NCBI GenBank assembly: GCA_903813345.2
Contig: CAIIXF020000227.1
Location: forward strand, 1 to 25,000
Length of the DNA stretch: 25,000 nucleotides
DNA from: Owenia fusiformis
Taxonomy: Eukaryota > Annelida > Polychaeta > Sabellida > Oweniidae
Reading direction: 5' to 3'
The notes under the pieces: generated by a model
Told to the model about the DNA's origin: nothing
The model's database searches: none
The model's input: only the letters and a program-made list of their open reading frames with translations
In this document: positions 1-10,883 of the stretch, piece after piece
How positions within the stretch are numbered: the stretch's first letter is position 1
How the letters are laid out: the number at the start of each line of letters is the position of its first letter
Made by a program: the position numbers and the translations under genes

Positions 1-3000
1 GAGATTATAGCAACAACTTTCTGGTTCACTAAATGTTCGTCAGAATGTGTGTGATACATTTCTTTATACTTTTGTACCTCCTGCCAGAAGAGTACGTTGT
101 TTTCAAGAGTGTCTCCTTTAATTGAAGCAAACCTTCTGAACTGCAATGATGTTATAGGGTTCATCAAAGCCTTTCGGAAGGTTATAATGTCCTTTGAGGA
201 TGTGATCCATTTACTTTCCATCATCTTCCAGACTGCTTGTGATCGCTTCCTCCTTTGCAGGAGAATATCCTCTGCAGCATCGCTCATGGTGGCCCGCTCA
301 TGCATACGCTCAGCAAAGCCATCTGTTGCTAGAAACATCGGCAGCCATTTCTTCTCCAACCTCTCTCTGACGTATTTTTGCATCTCCAGGAGACATTGTG
401 TAGGGGGTCTGTCTTCGAGAAGTTTCCCCCAACCCCCACCAGCTTCCATGACTTTTTCTTGGCCCTCTCTTCCAGCTGGACTATTTGGTCCAAAGAAGTA
501 TTTCTTTGTCATGTACTTCACTCTAATATCCTTCGCCTTCATGTTGCGTCGTCTCTCATCAGTGTGAGGTATACGTCTAAAAGCCTCTACATCCATCCAA
601 CACATGAGATCCATACTGGCGTAGTTCTCTGTCAAGAAAACACGATAATGCTCAAGCTCAATTCGATTGTGAACCAACTTTTCAAGATTGAATTCTCGAA
701 ATTCTTCTGGGATCTTTTCTAGTAAAGCTTCGTCATACACAGGGTCTTCATAACCTTCCATCGGCTCTTCAGGGGTCACTGATCTTTTGATCAAACCTCG
801 TCTTTGTAAACTTGTGACGTATTTATTCTTAGTTTCTAAATGTCTTTTCACCTCTATCAGTTCGATTTTCTCATATGTTGTTAAATCACACGTGAGCATT
901 TGTGACCAAGCTTCAAATAGAGTGTTAAAGCAATACTCCTCCGCCAAATCAAATAATTCCTCATAAGGCGGGTCTAACTGAGCAGTGGTAGCGTCTGAGA
1001 TCTCTTTACCACATCCTATATTATACGGACTCGGTCTTACAATGTATTGGGCGTGAATGTGCTGGGCCTTCTTTTTTAGGGTAAATGGGTCAATGGTATC
1101 AGCGTAAAATAGTTTGTGGTATTCTTGAAGTTCTGTCCAAAAGTTCATACAGTTCAACCAAAGTTTATTTCCAGTGTTCTCAATATACTTCTTGATGAAG
1201 TTACCCGCAAGTTTCTCACTGCTTAATGCTTGAAGTAATCCTTCTAGACGTCGGCCACCAAAGAACTCAGATATTTCGGACTGAATAGTGCTTGCGCTAC
1301 CTCGTTTGTCTCGTTTAGACTTTTCAATGCCATCTTCAAGTTCGGCGAGTGAAGTCGGATGGGCAGCTGACGTCATAGAGCTAAGATCATCATGGGTGTC
1401 AGCGAGTGACTTTGCAGATAATCTGCTTGTAGGCCTAGAACTTCTCCCCGAAACAGGTCTATTTGGGCCTGGTTCTTTTGGAGGGACGGGCACGGTGTTA
1501 GAAGAAATAGCAGACGACGCCCTTGATATGGCTGAATGAGCTCTGGGTTTCTTGGACATGAGTTTAGAATCATCAGTTGACGATCTCGCACTGCCAGGTC
1601 TCGCTTTTAAAGAAACGTCGAGTTTGGGAGTGATAAGTTCTTTAGGAAGTTTTTGTTTAATCAGAGGAGTGGGTTCATGTTTTTCCATATTTTTTAACTT
1701 GGTAATATTATGCACAGCCTGTTTAGGATACGCACTAAAGTTATATATCCTTTTCTTTACACCTATAGGAGGTATCGAGGTTTTTGTTATCTCATTGGGA
1801 TTGTTGTAGTAGACTGAAATCTCAGATGTTGGCTCAAAGGCATCAGTGATCTCAAGAGATTTCTCAGGTGCAGATCTCATCACCCGAGGCATGCACGTCT
1901 TAGGGCGCAGAGGTAGCATAGTGGCAGTAGGTGGGTTAGGATAAACACTAGATCCACGTGGTTTATCTTTCCCAGATATCAACTTCTGATGTTTATATAG
2001 TTCATTCTTCTCTGGCTTTACCTTGCATTTTTGGTTTAGTAAAAATCTAGGCCCCCAATAAAGAACCAGGGGTTCTGCCATGTTGTTCTGCACTTTTAAC
2101 AACTTTTCAACTGTCCAGCTTGATGGCTCAGTGAGGCCCAGTGCTACCTTTACTTCCTGGGTTAGTTCTAGGGGGGCACCATGTCGGAGATACATCTCTT
2201 TCATAGCAGTTAGATACTGTTGAAGCTGCCCTGCGTCTGTAATATTACGACACCTGTCAACATCTAGCCAAAACGACCAATTCCGTTCACCCCGTGTACC
2301 TTCCAAAAATTTTCCAAATTCATCAACTCCTTTTTTCGAATCCAATGTGAATCGCCTTTTCTTTTTTCTTCTGAAGAAATTGTCCATTTCTTCGAAGTCG
2401 TCTTCACTGTCAAGCAGAGAATCATCATCACTGAGATGTTTATCATCTTCATCATCACTTGGTGGAGGTGTTGGTGTAGGGACTGGAGTTGTGGGATCCT
2501 GAAGCACATAACACTCCGCACCTGCTAACATATCAACTGTGTAGCTGTGATATCTCTTATGAGGGAATGTCTGCTTTACACTGTCGTTGAAGGAAACATC
2601 GTGGATATCCGCCTCTGTTATCTCAGCAATGCTCTGCTTCAGGACGGTACCGACTATGACTGCCCCAAGGTCACTGATTGTTCTAAATGTATATAAGTCC
2701 TCGTCTAGGGCACTAGACCGATCACTTCCCGTGTATGGGATGCTCATTTCTGATTCAGCACTATCTGATTTTATATCGTCCTCCACAGCAAATCCAACTG
2801 AACGTCTATGTACGTCGTCAGCGTCAACTGATGTATCATCTGATATTACAGCGGTCACCTGATCCTCGGGGCGGGGTTCATCTTCCTGTTTCCCATTTGT
2901 TGCATAAGCCACACCCGTTGACAAAGGCTTGGATAAGTTTTCATTAGATGCACTGTTAATTACACAGACGGTTTCTGAAGGGCGGGGTGTTATTGGTTTT

Positions 3001-3860
3001 AATGATTCCCCTTCAAATAATTTGCTGTCCATTGCTTCAATATCGGATGTAATGCTAGTTAAGTCTATATTGGCACTTTCGTAACCACTTTCTGTAGTTG
3101 ATTGTAATTGTCTGTCGAATAAACTAGATGTACTTTTAGGTCTGGCGACACTGCTATGTTTTGCGGATATAATACCTCCAGTTGTAGAAGGAGTAGTTGA
3201 CAGTTCAGCCTTAACCGTAGATTTAGCTTGACTCATCCAGGCATCAGTGGTCGTATTGGGAGTATCACCCATACAAACAAAACACTCTTTCATTATCTGA
3301 TTTGTCAATCGTTCATCCTCCTCCCTTGCTATTTCCTCTGCTGATTTTTCGTCGTTGGTTATCGGAGTAAAGTCAATTTTTATTACGTTGTAATCGCCCG
3401 TGTTTTGCTCTTGTTTGAGTTTTACTTGTGAGAGAATTGTAGCCAGCCGGTATTCCAAGTAATACTCACTCTCAAGAAACATTGGCAGACGTTCCTTTTT
3501 AATCCATTCTATACCCTGTTCTTTATTGAGAGTCATAACTGTAAACGATGTTTCGATTTCCCTCGATTCCTGCCATGGTTCATCTTCCATTGGTATAAGA
3601 GTAATGTCACTAAAGCTGTGATGTTTTGACACTCTGTATATCCTAGATTTTCTCTTAGATTCTCTGATTGCTGTTTTAATCTCCTTGGAGATGCGTTTCC
3701 TGGCATCGTTTGCCACCTCAAAGCCTTTCGTTTCTTTGTTGAATAGCAAGGCATCTGGGAATGTTGGAAGGGCTAGGAATGAATTGAAGTATTCCACAAA
3801 TAAATTATCTGTCGCCAAGAGTTCTTCAAATCGCTTTCCCTCTTCTATAAACACAGCCAT
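1..3860 (-). CDS. RGS22: RGS22-like multi-RGS-domain protein, intronless, C-terminus off the window
   Basis: I checked every in-frame triplet from the ATG at 3860-3858 down to position 3 and found no stop: 1286 codons without an intron, continuing beyond the left edge. The start has a strong context (A at -3, G at +4) and an in-frame TAA lies just upstream (3881-3879). The N-terminus (LATDNLFVEYFNSFL, LPTFPDALLF near residues 14-40) and a second segment near residues 120-147 (ERLPMFLESEYYLEYRLA) look like RGS22. RGS-type helical regions lie at about residues 500-607, 862-1008 and 1050-1190, and a last one starts near 1235 and is cut by the edge. A long Ser/Thr/acid-rich linker (about 190-500) and a basic, Ser/Pro-rich linker (about 640-850) separate them. 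RGS proteins bind and deactivate G-alpha subunits; mammalian RGS22 is known mainly from testis. The family call is from memory of the motifs; the related RGSL group is the alternative. The missing introns are unusual for this family. Confidence 0.78.
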   Translation of the reverse strand, partial: MAVFIEEGKRFEELLATDNLFVEYFNSFLALPTFPDALLFNKETKGFEVANDARKRISKEIKTAIRESKRKSRIYRVSKHHSFSDITLIPMEDEPWQESREIETSFTVMTLNKEQGIEWIKKERLPMFLESEYYLEYRLATILSQVKLKQEQNTGDYNVIKIDFTPITNDEKSAEEIAREEDERLTNQIMKECFVCMGDTPNTTTDAWMSQAKSTVKAELSTTPSTTGGIISAKHSSVARPKSTSSLFDRQLQSTTESGYESANIDLTSITSDIEAMDSKLFEGESLKPITPRPSETVCVINSASNENLSKPLSTGVAYATNGKQEDEPRPEDQVTAVISDDTSVDADDVHRRSVGFAVEDDIKSDSAESEMSIPYTGSDRSSALDEDLYTFRTISDLGAVIVGTVLKQSIAEITEADIHDVSFNDSVKQTFPHKRYHSYTVDMLAGAECYVLQDPTTPVPTPTPPPSDDEDDKHLSDDDSLLDSEDDFEEMDNFFRRKKKRRFTLDSKKGVDEFGKFLEGTRGERNWSFWLDVDRCRNITDAGQLQQYLTAMKEMYLRHGAPLELTQEVKVALGLTEPSSWTVEKLLKVQNNMAEPLVLYWGPRFLLNQKCKVKPEKNELYKHQKLISGKDKPRGSSVYPNPPTATMLPLRPKTCMPRVMRSAPEKSLEITDAFEPTSEISVYYNNPNEITKTSIPPIGVKKRIYNFSAYPKQAVHNITKLKNMEKHEPTPLIKQKLPKELITPKLDVSLKARPGSARSSTDDSKLMSKKPRAHSAISRASSAISSNTVPVPPKEPGPNRPVSGRSSRPTSRLSAKSLADTHDDLSSMTSAAHPTSLAELEDGIEKSKRDKRGSASTIQSEISEFFGGRRLEGLLQALSSEKLAGNFIKKYIENTGNKLWLNCMNFWTELQEYHKLFYADTIDPFTLKKKAQHIHAQYIVRPSPYNIGCGKEISDATTAQLDPPYEELFDLAEEYCFNTLFEAWSQMLTCDLTTYEKIELIEVKRHLETKNKYVTSLQRRGLIKRSVTPEEPMEGYEDPVYDEALLEKIPEEFREFNLEKLVHNRIELEHYRVFLTENYASMDLMCWMDVEAFRRIPHTDERRRNMKAKDIRVKYMTKKYFFGPNSPAGREGQEKVMEAGGGWGKLLEDRPPTQCLLEMQKYVRERLEKKWLPMFLATDGFAERMHERATMSDAAEDILLQRRKRSQAVWKMMESKWITSSKDIITFRKALMNPITSLQFRRFASIKGDTLENNVLFWQEVQKYKEMYHTHSDEHLVNQKVVAII

Positions 3861-3881
3861 CGTGTACAATGTCTTTAATTA

Positions 3882-5656
3882 ATAATCCGAGTATATATTA
3901 ACATTTGTTTATTACTTTATCAAGTGTCTCTCCAGTGAAGTTTATTGCCATAAACATGTTCTCAATTGAACCTCAGCATGTCCTACGATGTGATCTCTAC
4001 TTAACAACAGTTTGTGTATATCGTTACCCAGAATGCCCTAGACCGTCCTTTACAAAGGCAATAAAGTTTTCATATTTACTTAAAGTGTTTATTCTCAATT
4101 CTATAGCGCAACACGATTGACTTATACATGACTGCTGTACACCATTTAATATCACTATACAAACTTTTTAGAAATCCTATAAGCGGCTTTGTTGTAATAT
4201 AAATACAAATAATGCACACCGATAATGGAATATGGCGGTTTAAGAGCAGGGTCTTTAGAAGGGAATTGTCCCACAATGACATTTCCTCATTTATGTCATT
4301 GAATTCTGCTGCATAATTTCCACTTTTGTACAAAATTACCAGTCTTTCCAATAATCCGATATTTTGAGAGTGGAAACATCATACCTAACATTATCCAGTG
4401 AAATACACCATCACCTTCCAATATATGTCAATCTCATTAACAGTTATATATTTAATTAATAACTGAACAGAAACTATATAATTATTTCTACCCTTGTTAA
4501 TAGTTTCTCTTTGCGAGTTAATGGAGTCAGAGAGTTAATAAATAAATTAATGCTATTCTAGGTCTCGGGTTAGATTGAATCTGAGATATGTAGTAATTTG
4601 TTGATATATATATCCCGCGTTGTATATCATTATGAAATTGATATATCCACTGATTAAGTTTGACCGACTCAATCCTGTCCAGCACCAATCGTAATCAATA
4701 AATATGTCCTCATTTGGTTCTCTGCATGAGGAGACCTTTTGAATTCATATCTATATTAATTATATATTACATACGTACACTGATATATGGGCTCTGCGGG
4801 CTGCATTTATTCACGAGGAATTCATACGGTAAATAGTATAAACGTCAATGTTCAATCTAGATACACTAGGATGAAGACTAAAAGAACATTACACTCATAT
4901 TTTATTCATTTCTGTCTCCATGGCAACAATGATATGAATATGAGAAGAATGAATTACCTGTCACTTAATAATTGTGCTACAATATTTCCATTATATGACT
5001 TCCTTATCGCATTGCTTATTGACACAAACAGGGTAACATATAGCATTGGCGTATTGAGGTATGGGACTGGCGAGGCAATTTGCCTCACCAATAAAATCTA
5101 ATGGTAGTAATATACATCAGTTAGGCTTTATATAACCAGTGAACTGTCGCATACGCCCCGACGCTATGAAAAACTATAAACCAAGATTCAAGAAGACAAT
5201 CCAAAGGACATATTAAATTATCAAAGCTTCTGGAGCCTATTTTGCTGTTTCGATACCCTTTGCATTCGTTCGACTTCACTTCTTAAAAGAGAGCTCCGTC
5301 TTCAGTTTAACTAGACTCTGCACACAGGGTACTGTTTCGATAGCCATATGATTCAATTTTAGTCTATCGATTTCTAAACTACATAGTACCAAGAATAAAT
5401 AGGTTCTCAGTGGAAAGAGGCTTTCGTTTACAAATAAATCTAGGTTGACATCTATAAATGCATATATAGTTTATATCTATATAATGTGGAATGAAATGCT
5501 TAACTTTATAATATGCAATGTAAACGTAGTTTTGTTCTCACTATGATTTTTTAAGTTATGATACGATACACATAATATTTATATTTCTAAATGTATTATG
5601 AAGTTTGGAGATCATAAAAACAATTGCTACATTGAGATGGTAAATAGTACTAAATA
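3882..5656. other. AT-rich intergenic DNA, no gene seen
   Basis: Upstream flank of the RGS22-like gene. Only short frames without recognisable domains, codon structure or splice context were found on either strand. It presumably includes the RGS22-like promoter, but I see no convincing core element; the TATA-like AT run at 3892-3899 is too common in such DNA to call. Confidence 0.5.
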
Positions 5657-6008
5657 CACCCCATGCAGCCAGATCGCCTTAAATTACATTCGTATGACGC
5701 GAGAAAGGAAAGGAAAGTAGAAACATTTTGTAACCCATGAAGCAATAAATATTTCATTACTGTTTTATCTTTTTACATCGTAATTTCAAGCACCGCCATC
5801 ACTTTTCGAACAAGTTACCTTGGAATATCAAGACGGCCTGCTATTCTCATACTTAGAGAACTTAATATGACTAGGACTGTCATTCATTATTTTTTATCAT
5901 TAAAAAATTAATTTGCATCATGTGTCACAAAATGTTTCTACTTTCCTGGTGAATGTCGAGTCTCGCATCATACGAATGTCATTTTAGGCGATCTGTCTGC
6001 ATGGAGTG
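5657..6008. repeat. Foldback (MITE-like) element, about 352 bp
   Basis: Two arms of roughly 130 bp are inverted copies of each other: 5657-5785 and 5880-6008. Matching blocks include CATGCAG.CAGATCGCC at the outer ends, ACATTCGTATGA in the middle and GGAAAGTAGAAACATTTTGT further in, each found as its reverse complement in the other arm. About 95 bp of AT-rich spacer lies between. No transposase frame is present, so this is a non-autonomous foldback or MITE-type element, or its relic. I could not define a target-site duplication. Confidence 0.75.
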
Positions 6009-8773
6009 AAATTGAATAACATTACACAATTCAAATAAGAACATACAACCCTCTCAATTAGTTTTCATTGAATAAACTATCAAAGATTGTCAATGTTTGA
6101 ACCTCAATATTGCTCTTGAGTTACAATGGTTCTGAGATTTATGACAAAGATGAGTTTTAAATCGCAAAACATTAATCTGTTAATAGGAGTTGATAAGTGA
6201 TGCAAATAGACTTCTTATTATCAATCTTTTGGCGGGGAGTGTACATGATTCCAAAACAAAAAATAGTTTACAAACAATATGGTAACAAATTGAAAGTTTG
6301 ATATGACATTACATTTAGGGATATATAATACTAGTATGCAAAACGATACGAGTGTGCTCAATAACTAATGGACCTTTTTCCAAACATGCTTCTTATAGAC
6401 CAGTCTTACATAAAAAATATACAGAATATACAAGATATCTCATACAGTCTTAATTAAAATGAAAGTAATCCAGGTTCTCCTGTACGACAATTCCGCCAAA
6501 CATGCTTTTTGAAGCTAGTTTGGCATTGTTCAGTTGAATGCGTATCATATTTTTCAAATGTCACTTTTAAAATACCAGGCTATTTTGGATATTACTCAAT
6601 CTAAAAGCACATAAAAGATACATATTGTAACTTAATATTGTTTGGTCATGCAACATGTGGCCAATCAAGCATTTGTCACGAAAGAGGAGATGTCGCAGGC
6701 GACAGTGATGCTTGCAGTATATCACATATCATTCTTTAATCCCCACATTGTTCATGATAAAATATACGAGTATCTAGATCTCAACCTCAACATTTGAACG
6801 ACTTTTTGTTCAAGAAATTGTGACTTCCTTTCAAATTAAATATTATTTATAACGCACATATATATAATTTACACATTAGGCATAACATATACCATAACTT
6901 ATTTTGAATAAATTAAGAAAATTGGTTGAAGATAATTAAGCAAAAGAATTAACTCATACAAAAGTGGTTCAAATGAAGTTTAGCATACCAAAAAGTATAT
7001 GTGCGAGAAAAAATTACAATTTTGGAAAAAAAATATTTTGCCACCTATTGGCGTATCATCGCGACATCACATATTTTTGATATTCTTCAAAAAGTCATAT
7101 TTTTCAAAAATGCCTCAAATGTATCTAAAAATACATAACACATTCCCCTTCAATTTCAGAGTTGAACGATAATTCAAATGGTTAATCACCTGTAAAAGGT
7201 ATCTGTGACTCAATTATTTATTGACCACTCCTCGTATTTACATGACATACATGTATGGAGACAACAGTCACATGGGTTTGTCACACTGATGAGAATTCAG
7301 CAGAAACATGGAATCATACAACAATGATCAGTAAGTTTAATATTTATAAATACGTATTTGCAATAGAATTATATGTTGTCAAATAAGAACGTTATTCCTA
7401 AAATAAACAATTTCAAGTAAAGGTAGTATTTCATTTTAAATCCCCATGCTCAATCAGTCCGAAACTTGTTGAAGCAAAAATGAAGGGACAGGGTAATAAG
7501 TCTGATTTAAACAGTTTGAGTTTCATACAAATTGGCCTATTGGTAGCGACACCGAGTCAATACACATTTTCAATAATTAAGTTAGGTGGAGCAGCGTTTT
7601 TTACAAAAAAATGTACTAAGCAGCAGTTTTGGAAATTTCTAACACAAAGTAGTGTCATCTGTCAACAGACTGTAGTAGTACTCACGTTTTGTAGATTTAT
7701 GCTAATATTCAATCTCCTTCAAAATATTCTACCCCAGTTGCAATGCACTTTCTATGATTTTGAGTACATCTCGAATCTATTCTCGACAAAGTGTTCGCGA
7801 AATAAGTATTCGAAATGTTATACTGCGGGATGATAAAAGTACGTTAAGATGTACCGCTCTTTAACAAATTAATTTGGGAACAAGTTAATCAAAGGCATAT
7901 TCTTCTTATTTACTCACTGACACATGCCAACGAATATTACATAAGTAATTATCTCTGTTTTAAATAATTTTGTAAACGTTGTTTTCTCCAGGTGACATTT
8001 TTATGATTGAAAAACAAAATTGAACATTTTGCATTTCTAAATTGATAAGTTTCTTGGAATACAACATTACTGTTAAAGTTGTACTAAAACCAATTTAAGA
8101 ATCTCTTATTATCTTGTTTTTTAGCACAAATAGCATCCCTTTTGTTATTTTGACTACAAAGCTCGTGATATTTCACCACACAACACGATTTATTAAGGTA
8201 TGACTGTTAACCTCTGAAGTGTTGTTATTTTTGCGCACTTTTCGAGATCACATGACCATGACGTACCGTGTGCCAAGTCATTCTGGCGCTAAATCGAAAA
8301 GCTGTTGTTGCAAACTACTACGAAGGTTCAGCCAAAGTATAAATATACATTAGTTCCACATTCGCACGCATTCCAATAGCCACATAAATATTTTAATTGA
8401 TTGAACTTCACAAAAAGATTTTTTGAGGAAAGAGCACTGCAATATTATTCATAACATATACAAGAATTTATTGAAATGCATTTGCGAAACCGTTTATCGA
8501 ACTGAAAATGTTTACCCAATACTATAGTAATTATATTTTGGCCTTACAGCATTACATTCGGGTTAAAAAGTTTTAATCCCCAAACACTGGCAATGTTTGC
8601 TGTTATATAATGCCTGGGTCACATTTGCTCCGATCCATCGGACGGCGCTATACTTCCTCCAATAAGTCTCTCATTCTGATGTAGACCAGATATCATGATC
8701 TAGGAGATTTTAAATCTTTTCAATCTTATCTTGGAAATGTTTCATATTGTATTGAGTGGTGACTATAGCTCAC
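6009..8773. other. AT-rich intergenic DNA, no gene seen
   Basis: No frame here has recognisable domains. It holds many AT runs and a short perfect palindrome, TGTCGC-AG-GCGACA (about 6693-6706), with no known meaning. Upstream non-coding or coding exons of the ATP-grasp gene could lie here but could not be identified. Confidence 0.4.
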
Positions 8774-8875
8774 ATGAAAACATCTCAACTATTTATATTA
8801 GGTTTTGTAGCACTGGTATTCACTTTCTTTATGAGTGCTAGTTCAAGCGAATTATTTTTGATATCCTCATTATAA
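8774..8875 (+). other. Short ORF resembling a secretory signal peptide
   Basis: A 33-codon frame begins MKTSQLFILGF, continues with a strongly hydrophobic run (VALVFTFFMSA) and reaches SSSE, which looks like a signal peptide with a cleavage site. It ends at TAA 25 bases before the likely splice acceptor of the ATP-grasp exon. None of its GT dinucleotides has the phase (2) needed to join that exon in frame. It is therefore either chance, an upstream ORF, or the start of something I cannot resolve. Confidence 0.2.
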
Positions 8876-8899
8876 TTCCTTTCTCATTAATACTTTCAG

Positions 8900-10178
8900 A
8901 CGTTGTGAACAAATACCTGAATGCAGAATGATGACAGCTAATGAGGTACATGGAAATCTACCGGGATCTATCAACAATATCGATCTAATTGATATGCCAA
9001 CAATTGCCGATGGACGACTTACGAGATGTAGACTTGGCGATTTCCTAAAACTAGATATCGAAAATCCTGCCATTCTTCCATTGTATTCAAGCTCTCAGCC
9101 TCAAACAAACTATCCTTTGAAAAATCTCAAGAAGTACCTTGATTCGGCTGCTGTAAGGGCAATGAAGACCATTGCAACGATCGGCTCTGGGGTACCTGTA
9201 TTTGTGTTTGAGATCCCGAGGAATCTGGATTTATTGAAGGCACACTGGAGTAGGTGGATGCCCTATTATAAAGAATGTACAGATATCAGGATTCTTAATG
9301 ATGACAATCTTGCTAAGATTGATGATGGCTCGTTATTTAGCTTACACCCATGTGAGCAAATCCCAACTCAGAAGTACACGATTAATCCTGATACATTATA
9401 CGAGATTTATTCTAAGGCCTTTATCCCAAAAATTAGAATCAAACAACCAAGAGGCATGAATAAAAAAGAGGCAAAGGCTCCCTGTGTGATCAAAGTTCCA
9501 GTCGCTCAAGGTCGGGATGGTGTAAAGATTGCGACAACCGACCGAGAAATTTATGAATATGAAGAATGGGTCATGAAACAAGGTTGGAAAAAAGAGCTGA
9601 TCTATCAAGAACTTTTAACTGATATTATAGCTGATCGGGGAATCCAGGCATACTTACGCAAAGACGGATCTGTCAATCTCGGCTGTATCTCCTTTCCATT
9701 TTTCAGGGGCTCAACAAATTGCTGGTCTGGGGCTATTTACTATAGTTCACCAGGAATTGATCCCACGAATCTTCGTCTAATAAAATTCTGTCAACCGGTA
9801 TTACAAAAACTTCACGAGATGGGCTACTTCGGTTACTTTAGTTGTGACATTATGGAAACCCGGAATAGAGAGCTCTTCCTAGTCGATATAAATCCAAGAC
9901 TCGGGGGATCCAACCAACATATGTCCATAATGGAAGGTATGGCTGATAAATGGTTTCCTGTATCGATGTATAATGAATCATTCAAATTTAAAATCACAGT
10001 TGAGGATCTGATATCAAGAGCAGATTGCTGGAACAAAATTAAGGATAGCATAGTAATAATTCTTGCGGCACAAGCTACAGAGAACGGCACATTGATCACT
10101 GCGATATCTCTCTTTGCAAAAAATAAGGACCACCTTCTGGATGCCGAAAACAAATTCTTAAATTACTGTCGGGCCTAA
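8900..10178 (+). CDS. ATP-grasp domain ligase-like protein (single large coding exon)
   Basis: The frame runs from ATG ATG at 8928-8933 to TAA at 10176-10178 (416 residues). It stays open back through a good acceptor (pyrimidine-rich tract ending TTTCAG at 8899), so a further upstream exon may add residues; the coordinates given start at that acceptor. The N-terminal third has a pre-ATP-grasp look (GSGVPVFVFEIPRN near residue 88). The ATP-grasp core follows: CVIKVPVAQGRDGVKI near 186-201 (lysine plus glycine-rich loop), ELIYQELL near 223, and the metal-binding LVDINPRLGGSNQ near 319-331. Such enzymes join a carboxylate to an amine or similar nucleophile through an acyl-phosphate, using ATP. 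The substrate cannot be read from the sequence. No internal intron occurs, unlike the two downstream genes. I do not recognise an animal gene name; peptide-ligase or amino-acid-ligase relatives in microbes are the nearest idea, from memory only. Confidence 0.72.
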
Positions 10179-10229
10179 TTGTAGTCATTTATTTACGTGA
10201 TGTAGGGTGTTGGATGAAACAAATTGATG

Positions 10230-10235
10230 AATAAA
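10230..10235 (+). promoter_or_regulatory. Polyadenylation signal AATAAA
   Basis: A canonical AATAAA lies 52 bases after the ATP-grasp stop codon, followed within about 20 bases by mixed AT-rich sequence. It is well placed to end that transcript with a short 3' UTR. Confidence 0.55.
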
Positions 10236-10420
10236 TCTCTGACAATTATGAAGAGCAGCATGCCTCGCATTAAATATTGACATTAATGTTAAAATGAACG
10301 GCTATCAGGTCGGTTGCATGTCACAGTGCAAGATGGATGTATAGGTTTACTTTCTGCGAAAGCTATGTAGACTTTGATATAAAAGAGATTTTGATATAAA
10401 AGCTTTCCCACGGCGCACTT

Positions 10421-10883
10421 GGACAGCTGAATAATAGTGACCTTTAAGACATGAATGATGAGATCCGCATCTTACTTTTGGTCTCTAACTGTGTCTTACA
10501 TCAGTATCATCAATCCGTGCAAGTATTGGAGCGCTGAAATACTTCTTTTTCGACCAAGATTTGTAAATTGTTTGAATCGAGTGAATGCTATTTCGACCCA
10601 TTTCCAATATGGCGGTTTGCTAAGAGCGAGATACGCAACGAACGAAATGAATTTTGAGAATGAGTTAGGTTCGGACAACCTCCGGAGATTTACGAAAATG
10701 TCGGCGCAGAAAACGCCATATTGGAATTTGGCAGAAAAAACATTAACTCGACTAACAATTCTTGATCGAAAAGGAAGTACTTCAGCGCTCCAATACTTGC
10801 ACGGAAGTATGATAATGATGTATGACATAGTTAGAGAACAAAAGTATTTTCGTGTTTCAAAGGTGACTATTATTCAGCTGTCC
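10421..10883. repeat. Long foldback (MITE-like) element, about 463 bp
   Basis: The outer ends are GGACAGCTGAATAATAGT (10421 on) and its reverse complement (ending 10883). The inverted arms extend about 200 bp inward. Strong blocks include CCGTGCAAGTATTGGAGCGC and TTCCAATATGGCG, each present in inverted form in the other arm. The spacer is about 60 bp. Open frames on both strands here are by-products of the palindrome; no transposase is seen. It lies between the ATP-grasp and CCP-protease genes. Confidence 0.85.

Noticed and set aside
97-2947. Several plus-strand and out-of-frame minus-strand frames across 1-3860
   Set aside because: All are shadows of the continuous minus-strand RGS22-like frame, which explains the region fully.
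4226-4248. Similarity to the 10421-10883 foldback (ATATGGCGGTTT followed by AAGAGC)
   Set aside because: The shared stretch is too short to call a second copy; noted only as a hint.
4787-5101. 104-codon frame upstream of the RGS22-like gene
   Set aside because: No recognisable domain and composition like the surrounding AT-rich DNA.
7480-7833. 117-codon frame in the intergenic region
   Set aside because: No known motif, no splice or codon pattern suggesting a gene, in long AT-rich DNA.
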